Positions 1 through 7,408 of a stretch of DNA of 64,000 nucleotides are shown here, one piece after another. The stretch is from contig JBEKUY010000007.1 in assembly GCA_049514555.1 (NCBI GenBank), forward strand, positions 62,001-126,000. Reading direction: 5' to 3'. The stretch comes from JBEKUY01 sp049514555. GTDB lineage: Bacteria; Acidobacteriota; Terriglobia; Acidiferrales; UBA7541. Under the pieces are notes generated by a model, which saw nothing but the letters and a program-made list of their open reading frames with translations, made no database searches and was not told the origin of the DNA. Every line of letters begins with the position of its first letter. Position 1 is the stretch's first letter. The position numbers and the translations under genes are program-made.

Positions 1-1
1 C

Positions 2-1594
2 GCGGAGTTTTTCGTGGTCGACGGGCGAACGGAGCTGAAAGACCCGGGTACGATCCGGCAGATGGAAGGATTGCTCCGGCTCTTCGAGTTTCTCGCGCAG
101 ACCGGAGCGCCGCCGAGCTTCGAGGCCGAACGAGAGGTGCGCGCCGCGCTCGATGGCGACGCAGCCGCCGCCTGGGACGCGCCGGGACTGTGGCCTGCGC
201 TGCGGGAGGTTTTCGCGGGACCTTATCCGGCGAACGCGTTGCGGCTGATGCAGCGCACCGGGCTGCTGATGCGCGTCTTGCCGGAGTTCCGCGCGATCGA
301 CACGCTGGTCGTGCGGGATTTCTATCACCGTTACACCGTGGACGAACACACATTGCGCACCATCGGGCACCTCGAGCGTCTGGCGGCGCCGCAGCACGAA
401 TGGCAGGAGCGCTTCGCGGTCATCTGGAAGCAGCTCGAGCAGCCGGAGCTGCTGGTGCTGACTCTCCTGTTGCACGACGTGGGCAAGGGGATGCCGGAAC
501 CGAATCACGTGGATGGAAGCCTGCTGGCGCTCGCGAAGGCGGGCCAAAGGCTGGGGCTCGGGCGCGCCGACCAGGAAGAGATCCACTTCTTGATCGCGCG
601 CCACTTGGACATGTCTGCCACCATGCAGCGCCGCGACATCTTCGACCCCGAAACCGTAGGAGCTTTCGCGGAAACGGTGGGTAAGCTGGAACGGTTGAGC
701 ATGCTCTGCCTGTTGACCTACGCGGATATCCACGCGGTGAACCCGGAGGCGCTGACCCCGTGGAAGGCGGAGATGATCTGGCAGCTCTACGCCGCGACAG
801 CGAATTATCTCAGCCGGAGCCTGGACCGCGACCGAGTGCATGCGGCGGCGCAAAAGCGGGTCATTGAAGAAGTGCGGGCGCAGCTCGCGGGGAGAAACGA
901 CCTGGGGCGGCTGGAGGCATTCTTGGAAGGGTTTCCGACTCGGTACCTGGCGGTGCAGCCGCCGGAGAGGATCGCGGCGCACTACCGGCTCTCGGTCGGA
1001 CTCGCGGATAAGCCGGTGCAAATCGAGATCGAGCACCGCAGGCGTTTCTACGAGCTGACGCTCGTGACCAAGGACCGTCCCGCCCTGTTTGCCACGATCG
1101 CCGGGGTGTTGGCCGCGTGGGGGATGAACATCGTGAAGGCGGACGCGTTCGGCAACGCCGCGGGAAGCGTGCTGGACACGTTTCACTTCGAAGACTTACA
1201 CCGCACCCTCGAGTTGAATCCCAGCGAGGTGGAGCGCTTCCGGCAGGCGCTGGCCGACGTCATCATGGGGAAGGTGCCCGTGAAGCCGATGCTCGAGGCG
1301 AACGCAGCGCGCCACCGGGCCCAGGCGAAGAAGATTGCCGTGACCACGCAGGTGCAGTTTGACGATTCCTGCTCGTCGCACAGCACCCTGCTCGAGCTGG
1401 TCACGCAGGACCGGCCGGGACTCCTCTATCAGATCGGTTCGGCGCTGGCGTCGAATGGATGCAACATCGAGGTGGCGTTGATCGACACCGAGGGACAGAA
1501 AGCCACCGACGTGTTCTACCTCACGCGGAACGGCGCCAAGCTCGAGACGGAATTGAAGCAACGCTTGGAAGCGACGCTGCTCAAGGCGCTGTAG
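2..1594 (+). CDS. glnD: [protein-PII] uridylyltransferase/uridylyl-removing enzyme GlnD, C-terminal part
   Basis: The reading frame is open from the first base of the window, so the 5' part of the gene, with the nucleotidyltransferase domain, lies outside. What remains is about 530 residues of a family usually 850-950 long. An HD phosphohydrolase motif (HDVGKG, near visible residue 160) supplies the uridylyl-removing activity. Two C-terminal ACT domains follow, starting near residues 350 (VTKDRPALFATIAGVL) and 462 (VTQDRPGLLYQIGSAL); in this family they sense glutamine. GlnD modifies PII in the cytoplasm and reports nitrogen status. No PII or glnA gene is visible here, but a glutamate dehydrogenase lies at 56640-57911. 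The order HD-ACT-ACT makes the call secure. Confidence 0.95.
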   Translation, partial: AEFFVVDGRTELKDPGTIRQMEGLLRLFEFLAQTGAPPSFEAEREVRAALDGDAAAAWDAPGLWPALREVFAGPYPANALRLMQRTGLLMRVLPEFRAIDTLVVRDFYHRYTVDEHTLRTIGHLERLAAPQHEWQERFAVIWKQLEQPELLVLTLLLHDVGKGMPEPNHVDGSLLALAKAGQRLGLGRADQEEIHFLIARHLDMSATMQRRDIFDPETVGAFAETVGKLERLSMLCLLTYADIHAVNPEALTPWKAEMIWQLYAATANYLSRSLDRDRVHAAAQKRVIEEVRAQLAGRNDLGRLEAFLEGFPTRYLAVQPPERIAAHYRLSVGLADKPVQIEIEHRRRFYELTLVTKDRPALFATIAGVLAAWGMNIVKADAFGNAAGSVLDTFHFEDLHRTLELNPSEVERFRQALADVIMGKVPVKPMLEANAARHRAQAKKIAVTTQVQFDDSCSSHSTLLELVTQDRPGLLYQIGSALASNGCNIEVALIDTEGQKATDVFYLTRNGAKLETELKQRLEATLLKAL

Positions 1595-1746
1595 AAAACC
1601 TCACCGGAATGTTGTGGGAGCCCGCGCCACCGCAAAAGATTTCACCGGTCATTTACGTTTGTTTCGGCGTGGCCAACGGCCGAATGGGGAGCCAACCACG
1701 CACGGGACACCGCAGACGAAACCGCGCCGGCTCGTGGATGAGAGAA

Positions 1747-2454
1747 TCAGCCGTCCGCTATGATCGGCAGGGGAGAAATGCGTTGCCGCTCGGAGATCCA
1801 AGACAGAAGAAGGTCGTGCCCTTTGCCGCGGAGGTATTGGAAGGCAACTCCGATCATCTCTTCCTTGCTCACCCAAGTGATGAGCCCTTTGCCGTCGATA
1901 GCGGCGCCGATGGCCAATTCAAATGCGAAGTCGATCACCGAGTGATACTCGAGGGGCTTGACGACGCGAACGGCCATGCCACCCTCACTGAGGTTGGTCA
2001 TCCTTCCGCGCTGTTCCGCGCCCCCCGCTGACAAAGAGACCGGAAGATTAACGGGGTGGCGAAAATAACGGCGGCGCTCACGACCCATCACTTCTTGAGC
2101 GGCCTTGACATGCGACAAAACAACTTCCTCAGTCAATGGTTTTTGGAGAAGGAAGTTGACCCGCGCCTCCAACAATTCCGGCGGCTCGATGCCGGTCCCC
2201 CGGCAGCCGAAGACCATCGCATGACGGTTGGCGCGTCCCTGGCGGAGGGAGTTGATCAGTTCCACGGCGCCGGGGATCTCCAGATCTACAAAAATGCCGT
2301 CAATCTTGCGCCGTTCCACGTAGTCCCGCGCGGCCTCCGCCGTCGGAACAAATCCGAGGCTGGCCCCGAACTCCTTCAAGGCCCCAGCGACCGCCGTGAG
2401 AGTCTTATAATCGGTGGATACGAGGAGGAACTCGAGAGTCGTCGGTGGGGTCAT
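1747..2454 (-). CDS. Pseudo-receiver/PilZ domain protein, copy 1
   Basis: The protein has 235 residues. The start is the ATG at 2454, because a strong AAAGGAGGG ribosome-binding site precedes it and the paralogue at 3092-3799 has exactly the same length from the equivalent ATG; the open frame itself runs 28 codons further upstream. Residues 1-115 have a response-regulator fold with an Asp in GIFVDLEIPG and a Lys in LQKPL, but the acidic pair expected near the first strand is not seen. Residues about 125-225 are a PilZ domain with both c-di-GMP motifs, RxxxR (RRYFR) and NxSxxG (NLSEGG). It probably binds c-di-GMP; its output is unknown. The two copies form a tandem pair on one strand, separated by 637 bp. 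Confidence 0.85.
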   Translation of the reverse strand: MTPPTTLEFLLVSTDYKTLTAVAGALKEFGASLGFVPTAEAARDYVERRKIDGIFVDLEIPGAVELINSLRQGRANRHAMVFGCRGTGIEPPELLEARVNFLLQKPLTEEVVLSHVKAAQEVMGRERRRYFRHPVNLPVSLSAGGAEQRGRMTNLSEGGMAVRVVKPLEYHSVIDFAFELAIGAAIDGKGLITWVSKEEMIGVAFQYLRGKGHDLLLSWISERQRISPLPIIADG

Positions 2455-3091
2455 CGAATCAGTGCCCTCCTTTCCGTCCGGAACCAAGATTCTCGTTCGA
2501 GGTTCCCCGGGGACCTGAAGTGGCAATGAGGTTATCATCTTCTGTGAGATCCCTGTATCAATTCAGGCGGATTCTCGCCTGCTCAATTCGGGCCGCCTAC
2601 ACCCTTTGGGGACATCACCGCAGACCATGCACAGCCCACTCATTCCCGTCAGATAGACATCCCGCAGCAGCCATCGCCGCCGGAAGCACTTACCTCCGCA
2701 CTGCGACGTACTCGGCGAAGCGGCCCGGGTGTCCCGCCTGCGGCATGGTCTGATAACCCTCAGTGTCGCAAGGACTTCAGAAAAAACAGCGCCAATGGTA
2801 CCGATGAAACCAACTTAATGCGAGGCAGCGCAAGAGTACGGTCGTACCGTTCAGCGTGAGACAGAACTGCCGCGTACTGGCACGCTAAGTTACTGCAACA
2901 ACTATAGTTAGCGCCCCGTCGCGCTGCGCTCCAAGCCTCCGTATACACCAGAGTATAATACAACAGAAGTAAAGGCCTGCCATCAGGTCAGCCCAGCGAG
3001 CCCGAACGACCGGCCTGGGCATAGCCCGGCCGACTCGCGATTGGCGAGAACCGACAGATGAAGAACGCACAGCGGAGAGCGCCAGACGAAG
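2455..3091. other. Intergenic region between the PilZ paralogues
   Basis: This stretch of 637 bases holds no gene I can support; the short open frames have no ribosome-binding site and resemble nothing known. It must carry the promoter of the copy at 1747-2454. A perfect 10-bp palindrome, AACTATAGTT, lies at 2900-2909, and a TATAAT hexamer on the + strand lies at 2954-2959 with no gene behind it. Confidence 0.4.
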
Positions 3092-3799
3092 CTAGTCATC
3101 TGCGGCGAGAGGGTTGGGAGAGAGGCGCCGCCGCTCTCTGAACCAGTCCAGAAGATCGTTCTGGCTCTGCCCACGCAGGAAGTGGAACGTAATCCCCATC
3201 ATTCCTTCGCTATTCGCCCAAGTGATCTGTCCCCTGCCGCTGATCGAAGGCCCGGGGGGCAATTCGAATGCAAAGTCAATCACGGAAGAACATTCCAACG
3301 GCTTCGCGGCGCGTACTGCCATTCCGCCTTCGCTAATGTTGGTGATCGTGGCTCGATGCTCGGCTCCCTTAAGGGCCAAGGAGGCAGGGAGGCTGACGGC
3401 GTGGCGAAAATAGCGGCGGCGCTCGCGGACCATTACGTTACGCGCCGCTTTGGCATGCGAGAAAACGTCTTCCGCAGTCACCGGCTTATGAAGGACGAAG
3501 TTCGCGCCGGCTTCCAGCGCAGCAGACGCCCCGGCGGCGTCTCCCGCGCAGGCGAAGACCACCGCGTAGCGGTTGGAATGTCCCTTGCGGATAGCGACGA
3601 TCAGGTCCGGGGCGCCACCAACCGCGAAATCCACGAAGATGCCGTCAAACCTGCGCCGTCCGATGTAGTCGCCTGCGGAGTCTGTTGTAGGAACGAAGTT
3701 GAGATTGGCCCCGAGTTGCTTCAGCCCCCCAGTGACCGCGGTGAGGGTCTTGTAGTCGGCGGAGACCAGCAGGAACTCCAGGGCAGTGTCCGGGGTCAT
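3092..3799 (-). CDS. Pseudo-receiver/PilZ domain protein, copy 2
   Basis: This 235-residue paralogue of the protein at 1747-2454 is collinear along its whole length (MTPDTALEFLLVSADYKTLT against MTPPTTLEFLLVSTDYKTLT). The ATG at 3799 follows a GAAAGGAGG ribosome-binding site. The N-terminal receiver-like domain keeps an Asp (GIFVDFAVGG) and a Lys (LHKPV) but lacks the N-terminal acidic pair, so phosphorylation is doubtful. The PilZ domain (about 125-225) keeps RxxxR (RRYFR) and NxSxxG (NISEGG), as needed for c-di-GMP binding. The two copies differ clearly in the receiver-like part, so the duplication is not recent. Role unknown; it is plausibly a c-di-GMP effector. Confidence 0.85.
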   Translation of the reverse strand: MTPDTALEFLLVSADYKTLTAVTGGLKQLGANLNFVPTTDSAGDYIGRRRFDGIFVDFAVGGAPDLIVAIRKGHSNRYAVVFACAGDAAGASAALEAGANFVLHKPVTAEDVFSHAKAARNVMVRERRRYFRHAVSLPASLALKGAEHRATITNISEGGMAVRAAKPLECSSVIDFAFELPPGPSISGRGQITWANSEGMMGITFHFLRGQSQNDLLDWFRERRRLSPNPLAADD

Positions 3800-4117
3800 C
3801 GTGTAACCGTCCTCCTTTCAATCGTCGAGCGGGATTTCCTATTGGCGCTCCGAGAGGGCGGCGCATTCTACATCAGCGGGTGGTTTCCGTCCTATAGGAC
3901 TCCCGATTCATTTTTCGGCGCTGCCCGGCGTGGAAACCAGTCTGCTAACTGAGTGATGGTCAACCAAACAGTCAGCTCGGGCAATCCACCTTTCGAGCGT
4001 TGCCCATCGAGGATCTGGAAACGCGGTTTGGTTGAGGCTGGCGCGCGCTGCAGTGCCTCTTGACCGCCGGGGGCGAGAGGACTACGCTCGGCACAATCCA
4101 ATCGGATGGGAGGCGCC
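3800..4117. other. Divergent intergenic region with a 12-bp palindrome
   Basis: This region separates the minus-strand PilZ gene from the plus-strand Cys-rich gene and must hold both promoters. A perfect palindrome, GTCCTATAGGAC, lies at 3889-3900, about 90 bp upstream of the PilZ start. It could be an operator. No convincing -35/-10 pair is seen. Confidence 0.35.
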
Positions 4118-4300
4118 ATGAAGTGTGCACATGAGGGTTGCCTCCGAGAAGCACAAAAGGTCTGCTCTGAGTGCGATAAGCAATTCTGTGACATGGACAT
4201 TCGAAGGTGCAGCTTATGCCACGCACTGGTGTGCCGCGAATGCTGCTTTGATCACAATTTGAACAATCCTCTGCATGAGGAAGGCACACCGAACGCCTAG
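4118..4300 (+). CDS. Small Cys-rich (B-box-like) zinc-binding protein
   Basis: The protein has 60 residues. The ATG at 4118 is chosen because GGGAGG lies just upstream; an in-frame codon four residues earlier lacks this. It carries nine Cys and a His with the spacing C-x4-C-x7-C-x2-C-x4-C-x6-C-x2-C-x4-C-x2-C-x3-H (for example CSECDKQFC and CSLCHALVC). This resembles a B-box or other treble-clef fold that binds two zinc ions. There is no signal peptide or membrane segment, so it should be cytoplasmic. The function is unknown; protein-protein contact is the usual role of such folds. Nothing nearby suggests a partner apart from the PilZ pair. Confidence 0.65.
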   Translation: MKCAHEGCLREAQKVCSECDKQFCDMDIRRCSLCHALVCRECCFDHNLNNPLHEEGTPNA

Positions 4301-4438
4301 CATCGTCCTTCCTCCCGAATCTCCTTTCAATGACCAGCTAGGCCTTGTCGGTTAGGGTGAACACAACCCGCAATCAACTAGGGTAGGGGGGCGCGGGCGA
4401 GGCGATCCGCTCAGGCCCTTGGCAGGATAGAGAAGTTC

Positions 4439-4486
4439 TGGTGGACGTGAGCGGGTTCGAACCGCCGACCCCCTGCTTGCAAAGCA
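4439..4486 (-). pseudogene. tRNA-Ala 3' half (remnant)
   Basis: These 48 bases match the 3' half of the intact tRNA-Ala at 6917-6992, from the encoded CCA through the T arm to the anticodon arm, with three mismatches. The match stops abruptly inside the anticodon stem. The mismatches on the two sides of the T stem compensate each other: GGCGG pairs with CCGCT, where the intact gene has GCCGG and CCGGC. It therefore derives from another once-functional tRNA-Ala allele, not from random decay of the neighbour. It is probably the displaced half of an integration target. Confidence 0.8.
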
Positions 4487-4785
4487 CCAATCTCGCCTCC
4501 AACAGTTTCACCGGGAATCCTAACTACTAACGTTTCCAACAAATCGGGGAATCTGCTTTCGCTCAAAAGCTAACCCCAATGCACTGAAAAGGTTCCATTC
4601 ATGCACACTTCGTGCACAGTCGGGTTTTGTGATCGCGATTGCTCCCGGTTGACGGGCAAACCGGAAGTAATCCACTTGGCCGGAAAACGCGCCGTCCGAC
4701 GAAGTGAGATAAAGAAGAGCGCCTGGCTGCAGACCCAAGAGGTCCGCACGCAAAAGGCGACTTCCCTGCTCACGGCGGACAGTGT

Positions 4786-4828
4786 TTGCGTTTGCGAACA
4801 ATGTTTGGTATAGTACGAACAGTGTTCG
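4786..4828 (+). promoter_or_regulatory. Promoter and paired TetR-type operators
   Basis: Two inverted repeats, CGAACAATGTTTG (4795-4807) and CGAACAGTGTTCG (4816-4828), have centres 21 bp apart, two helical turns. Between them lies a good -10 hexamer, TATAGT (4809-4814), with TTGCGT (4786-4791) 17 bp upstream as a weak -35. Repressor bound here would cover the promoter, which fits autoregulation by the TetR protein that follows. Confidence 0.55.
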
Positions 4829-5403
4829 AGACCACAAGCCAGGCCCATATCATAGGAGCGGCGCGCAAGCTAGTCCGACGCCGCGGCCACGCAGTGGTTT
4901 CGCTGCGGCAGATCGCCGCCGCGGCTGGCTACAGCCCGGCCGGGCTCTACGCCCACTTCCCGGGCCGCGAGGGCATCATGGACGCGGTGGCGGACGCGGT
5001 ACGAGGCGACCTGGCTGCGACCCTGGAGCGCGCCGCGGCGGAGCAGGCTGAGCCCACGGCGCAGCTCGTTGCTGTCGGGCTCGCTTACATCACCTTCGCG
5101 CTCGATCACGCGCCGGAGTTCGAGCTGCTCTTCCGCTACACCCGGTCGCGTAAGCGCAGCAGCGTCGACCCATCACCATCGTCGTTCGATCTGCTGCGTA
5201 GGATTTTGCGCCGTGGAGCGCCGTCAGCCAGCGCGGAAGTGATCGACCTGGCCTGCCTCCGGTTGTGGTCCACCGCGCACGGCCTGGCGAACCTGAGGGC
5301 GTTCCATCTCTCCGAGTTCGCCTGCGATTGGAATGCCTGGACGCGCCAGATCCTGCAACGACAGGTGGAGGAGGTCCTATGTTCGGCCCATCGAGATTGC
5401 TGA
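4822..5403 (+). CDS. TetR/AcrR family transcriptional regulator
   Basis: The protein has 193 residues from the GTG at 4822. An ATG at 4801 and a TTG at 4786 are in frame, but they lie in the promoter/operator region. GTG 4822 also overlaps the second operator half, so the true start stays uncertain. The N-terminal HTH is typical of TetR proteins: ARKLVRRRGHAVVSLRQIAA, then a recognition helix in AGYSPAGLYAHFPGREG. The C-terminal ligand-binding part resembles TetR proteins with a WHG-type domain. It overlaps the next gene by 25 bp, so the pair is probably one transcription unit. The inducer is unknown. It lies between tRNA-Ala pieces, so it may have been acquired by transfer. Confidence 0.85.
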   Translation: MFETTSQAHIIGAARKLVRRRGHAVVSLRQIAAAAGYSPAGLYAHFPGREGIMDAVADAVRGDLAATLERAAAEQAEPTAQLVAVGLAYITFALDHAPEFELLFRYTRSRKRSSVDPSPSSFDLLRRILRRGAPSASAEVIDLACLRLWSTAHGLANLRAFHLSEFACDWNAWTRQILQRQVEEVLCSAHRDC

Positions 5404-6551
5404 CGAGCGTAGCCCTGCTCACGACTGTAGTGCTGCATGCGGGCTGCGCCTCGCCGCGCCATTTGGAGGCGATCACCCTCGAGCAGCTCGACGAGCGGCT
5501 GAAGACGGAGACGAAGAAGGCGCCGGGCGTCGTGTTCGGCGCCGTCTGGAGAGACGGCACGATCGTGATTCGCGCCGCGGGCGTCGCCGATCTGCGCTCC
5601 GGGCGCAAGATGGAGCCTGAGACGCCGTTTGCCCTGTTTTCGGTGACCAAGCTATTCACGGCCACAGCGGTCATGCAGCTCTCGGAGCGCGGTCGCATCA
5701 AGCTCGACGCTCCCGTGAGCCAATACCTGCCGGACGTGCGCCTTCGCCGGGACGGGCAAGAGGCGACGGTGCGCGACCTGCTCACTCACACGTCGGGATT
5801 GCCCAATCCCCTTCCCGTCAGGTGGGTGCACGTTGCCGGAGAGCCCGGCCCCACCTTGGACGAGATGATCCGCCGAAAGGTCGGCGCCGAGCCGCGGTTG
5901 AAGTCCGTGCCAGGGATGAAGCCAGCGTACTCGAATCTCGGGTTTCTGCTGCTTGGCAAAATCGTCGAGCGGGCGTCCGGCGTGCCATATACGAGCTATG
6001 TCGAGAGCAACGTGCTCGCCCCGCTCGGATGCCGCGGAGCCGGTTTTGCGGTGCCCGCCGACCGGGCAACAGGCTATCAACGCAAATGGAGCCTCATCGG
6101 CTTGCTGTCGCGCTTCTTGTTCGACAAACGATTGATCGCCGGCTCCATCGACGGCTACTGGGAGATTCGGCCGATAACCGTGGACGGCGCACCGTACGGC
6201 GGCTTGAACGGGCCGGTGTCTTGTCTGCTTGAGATGGCGAGCATGATGATGCACGATGGCATGGGCAGGAACGGCCGAGTGCTGTCGGCGGCCTCTGTCC
6301 GTGAGATGCTTGAGCCATCACGGACGCGGGACGGCCGCATCATGGGCATCGGCCTTGGGTGGCCCCTCGGCAGCATAGACGGGGAGCGCTTCGCGGTTCA
6401 CGAAGGTGGTGGCGGCGGCTGGCGGTCCGAGCTGCGCGTCTACCCCGACCGGGGCTATGCGGTCGCTGTTCTCCGCAACGAGACGTGGTTCGCCACGGAC
6501 GGACTGGCGCGAGTGGTGATCCTAGACCCTCCGCGGGAAGCGGGACGCTGA
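5379..6551 (+). CDS. Serine hydrolase of the beta-lactamase/DD-peptidase superfamily, lipoprotein
   Basis: The protein has 390 residues. The ATG at 5379 has a GGAGGAGG ribosome-binding site inside the end of the TetR gene. The N-terminus is a lipoprotein signal with lipobox LHAGC, so the mature protein should be anchored to a membrane outside the cytoplasm. The catalytic signatures of class C/beta-lactamase-related proteins are present: SxxK (SVTK), YxN (YSN) and a third motif HEG. Family members include esterases, DD-carboxypeptidases and D-aminopeptidases; the substrate cannot be told from sequence. Co-transcription with a TetR repressor suggests induction by a small molecule. True class C resistance enzymes are unlikely, given the lipobox and the divergent third motif. 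Confidence 0.85.
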   Translation: MFGPSRLLTSVALLTTVVLHAGCASPRHLEAITLEQLDERLKTETKKAPGVVFGAVWRDGTIVIRAAGVADLRSGRKMEPETPFALFSVTKLFTATAVMQLSERGRIKLDAPVSQYLPDVRLRRDGQEATVRDLLTHTSGLPNPLPVRWVHVAGEPGPTLDEMIRRKVGAEPRLKSVPGMKPAYSNLGFLLLGKIVERASGVPYTSYVESNVLAPLGCRGAGFAVPADRATGYQRKWSLIGLLSRFLFDKRLIAGSIDGYWEIRPITVDGAPYGGLNGPVSCLLEMASMMMHDGMGRNGRVLSAASVREMLEPSRTRDGRIMGIGLGWPLGSIDGERFAVHEGGGGGWRSELRVYPDRGYAVAVLRNETWFATDGLARVVILDPPREAGR

Positions 6552-6916
6552 TCCGGTCCCCGCGCCGCAGACACGGAAACGAAGCTGGAGAGCGGAGAGT
6601 CACCGAGACGCTCGCACTCATTCATGGAGCGCCCGCCGCTGGGGGCGAACGACGGAGATGTCTTAACTTGACGTGTCAAGCTTGCGGCGGATTGGAATTC
6701 TTGAAATTCTTTGTGGACAGAGCACACCTGCCTTTTAAACGGCAATGTTCCCCCCTAGCGCTTCCAATTGCCTAAACACGTTCCTAGTTTTCAGAGGCTT
6801 AGGATCTCTCATGATCGTGCACAGCGGCTCTCTTCGGTCCTTTTTTGCACAGTTCGTAGACAAGTGGACATGCGACCCCAAGACGAATCCACTAAGTCTC
6901 TCAAAATGAAAAGGAT
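6552..6916. other. Intergenic region upstream of tRNA-Ala
   Basis: I see no gene in these 365 bases. An inverted repeat CTTGAC-GT-GTCAAG lies at 6667-6680. No integrase remnant is recognisable, although the tRNA-Ala pieces suggest that one boundary of an inserted segment should be close to 6917-6950. Confidence 0.35.
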
Positions 6917-6992
6917 TGGTGGACGTGGCCGGGTTCGAACCGGCGACCCCCTGCTTGCAAAGCAGGTGCTCTCCCAACTGAGCTACACGCCC
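6917..6992 (-). tRNA. tRNA-Ala (anticodon TGC)
   Basis: This 76-nt cloverleaf lies on the minus strand. The acceptor stem GGGCGTG pairs with CACGTCC and includes the G3:U70 wobble that identifies alanine tRNAs. The D arm is GCTC/GAGC. The anticodon stem CCTGC/GCAGG encloses TTTGCAA with anticodon TGC. The T arm GCCGG-TTCGAAC-CCGGC is intact, and CCA is encoded. Fragments of the same gene lie at 4439-4486 and 22793-22835, so this locus appears to be an integration hot spot. Confidence 0.98.
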
Positions 6993-7408
6993 CATACAAC
7001 TACATGATTCTAATAATGATTGTAATAGGATCTGGTGAGAATGACTACCTGCTCTGTTTGCAGGTGCTCTCGCCAACTGAGCTGCCCACCCATCACGTGG
7101 AACCTTCACCCCGTACGATACTTACAACGATGTCCTGAACAGCTTTAACTCTGATTCTCGGTCCATTCGGTCCAAGAAAGCACTTTTCCAAAACAGTCGG
7201 AGCGTTGGATAGAGCCTTCGGGCTACCGCTCGACAGAATTCGACCGCGGGTTGGCGGCGCTATTGTGTTTTTACGCTGGATGGCGCGCAGTCTATATTCG
7301 AGGGCTTCAACACCTTTGAGCGGATTACCGGCGACCACTTTTCATTCCAGCATTAAAGGTCTTCACCTGGTACAAAAATCCCCCGTCAGGTCATAGGGGA
7401 GAAGCCCT
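6993..7408. other. Intergenic region between tRNA-Ala and the LacI gene
   Basis: These 416 bases hold a decayed tRNA-like segment (7048-7091) and no supported gene. Two copies of CGGTCCA lie 9 bp apart at 7159-7175; a similar pair lies near the other tRNA piece at 22702-22720. From about 7269 to 7358 a plus-strand frame ends in FERITGDHFSFQH and a stop, which could be the tail of a lost gene, but it is too short to assign. Confidence 0.3.
7048..7091 (-). pseudogene. Degenerate tRNA 5' half
   Basis: On the minus strand this reads GGGTGGG-CA-GCTCAGTTGG, then a D arm and a CCTGC/GCAGG anticodon stem, much like tRNA-Ala. The seven-base loop is AAACAGA instead of TTTGCAA, so U33 is lost, and no T arm follows. 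It aligns with the 5' half of the intact tRNA-Ala 56 bp away with several substitutions and one insertion. It looks like an older displaced 5' half. Confidence 0.5.

Noticed and set aside
4487..4821. Open frames on both strands left of the TetR gene
   Set aside because: They are short and overlap each other and the promoter; no integrase or other family was recognised in them.
7018..7091. A second complete tRNA beside tRNA-Ala
   Set aside because: D and anticodon stems are formed, but U33 and the whole T arm are missing, so it cannot be a functional tRNA.
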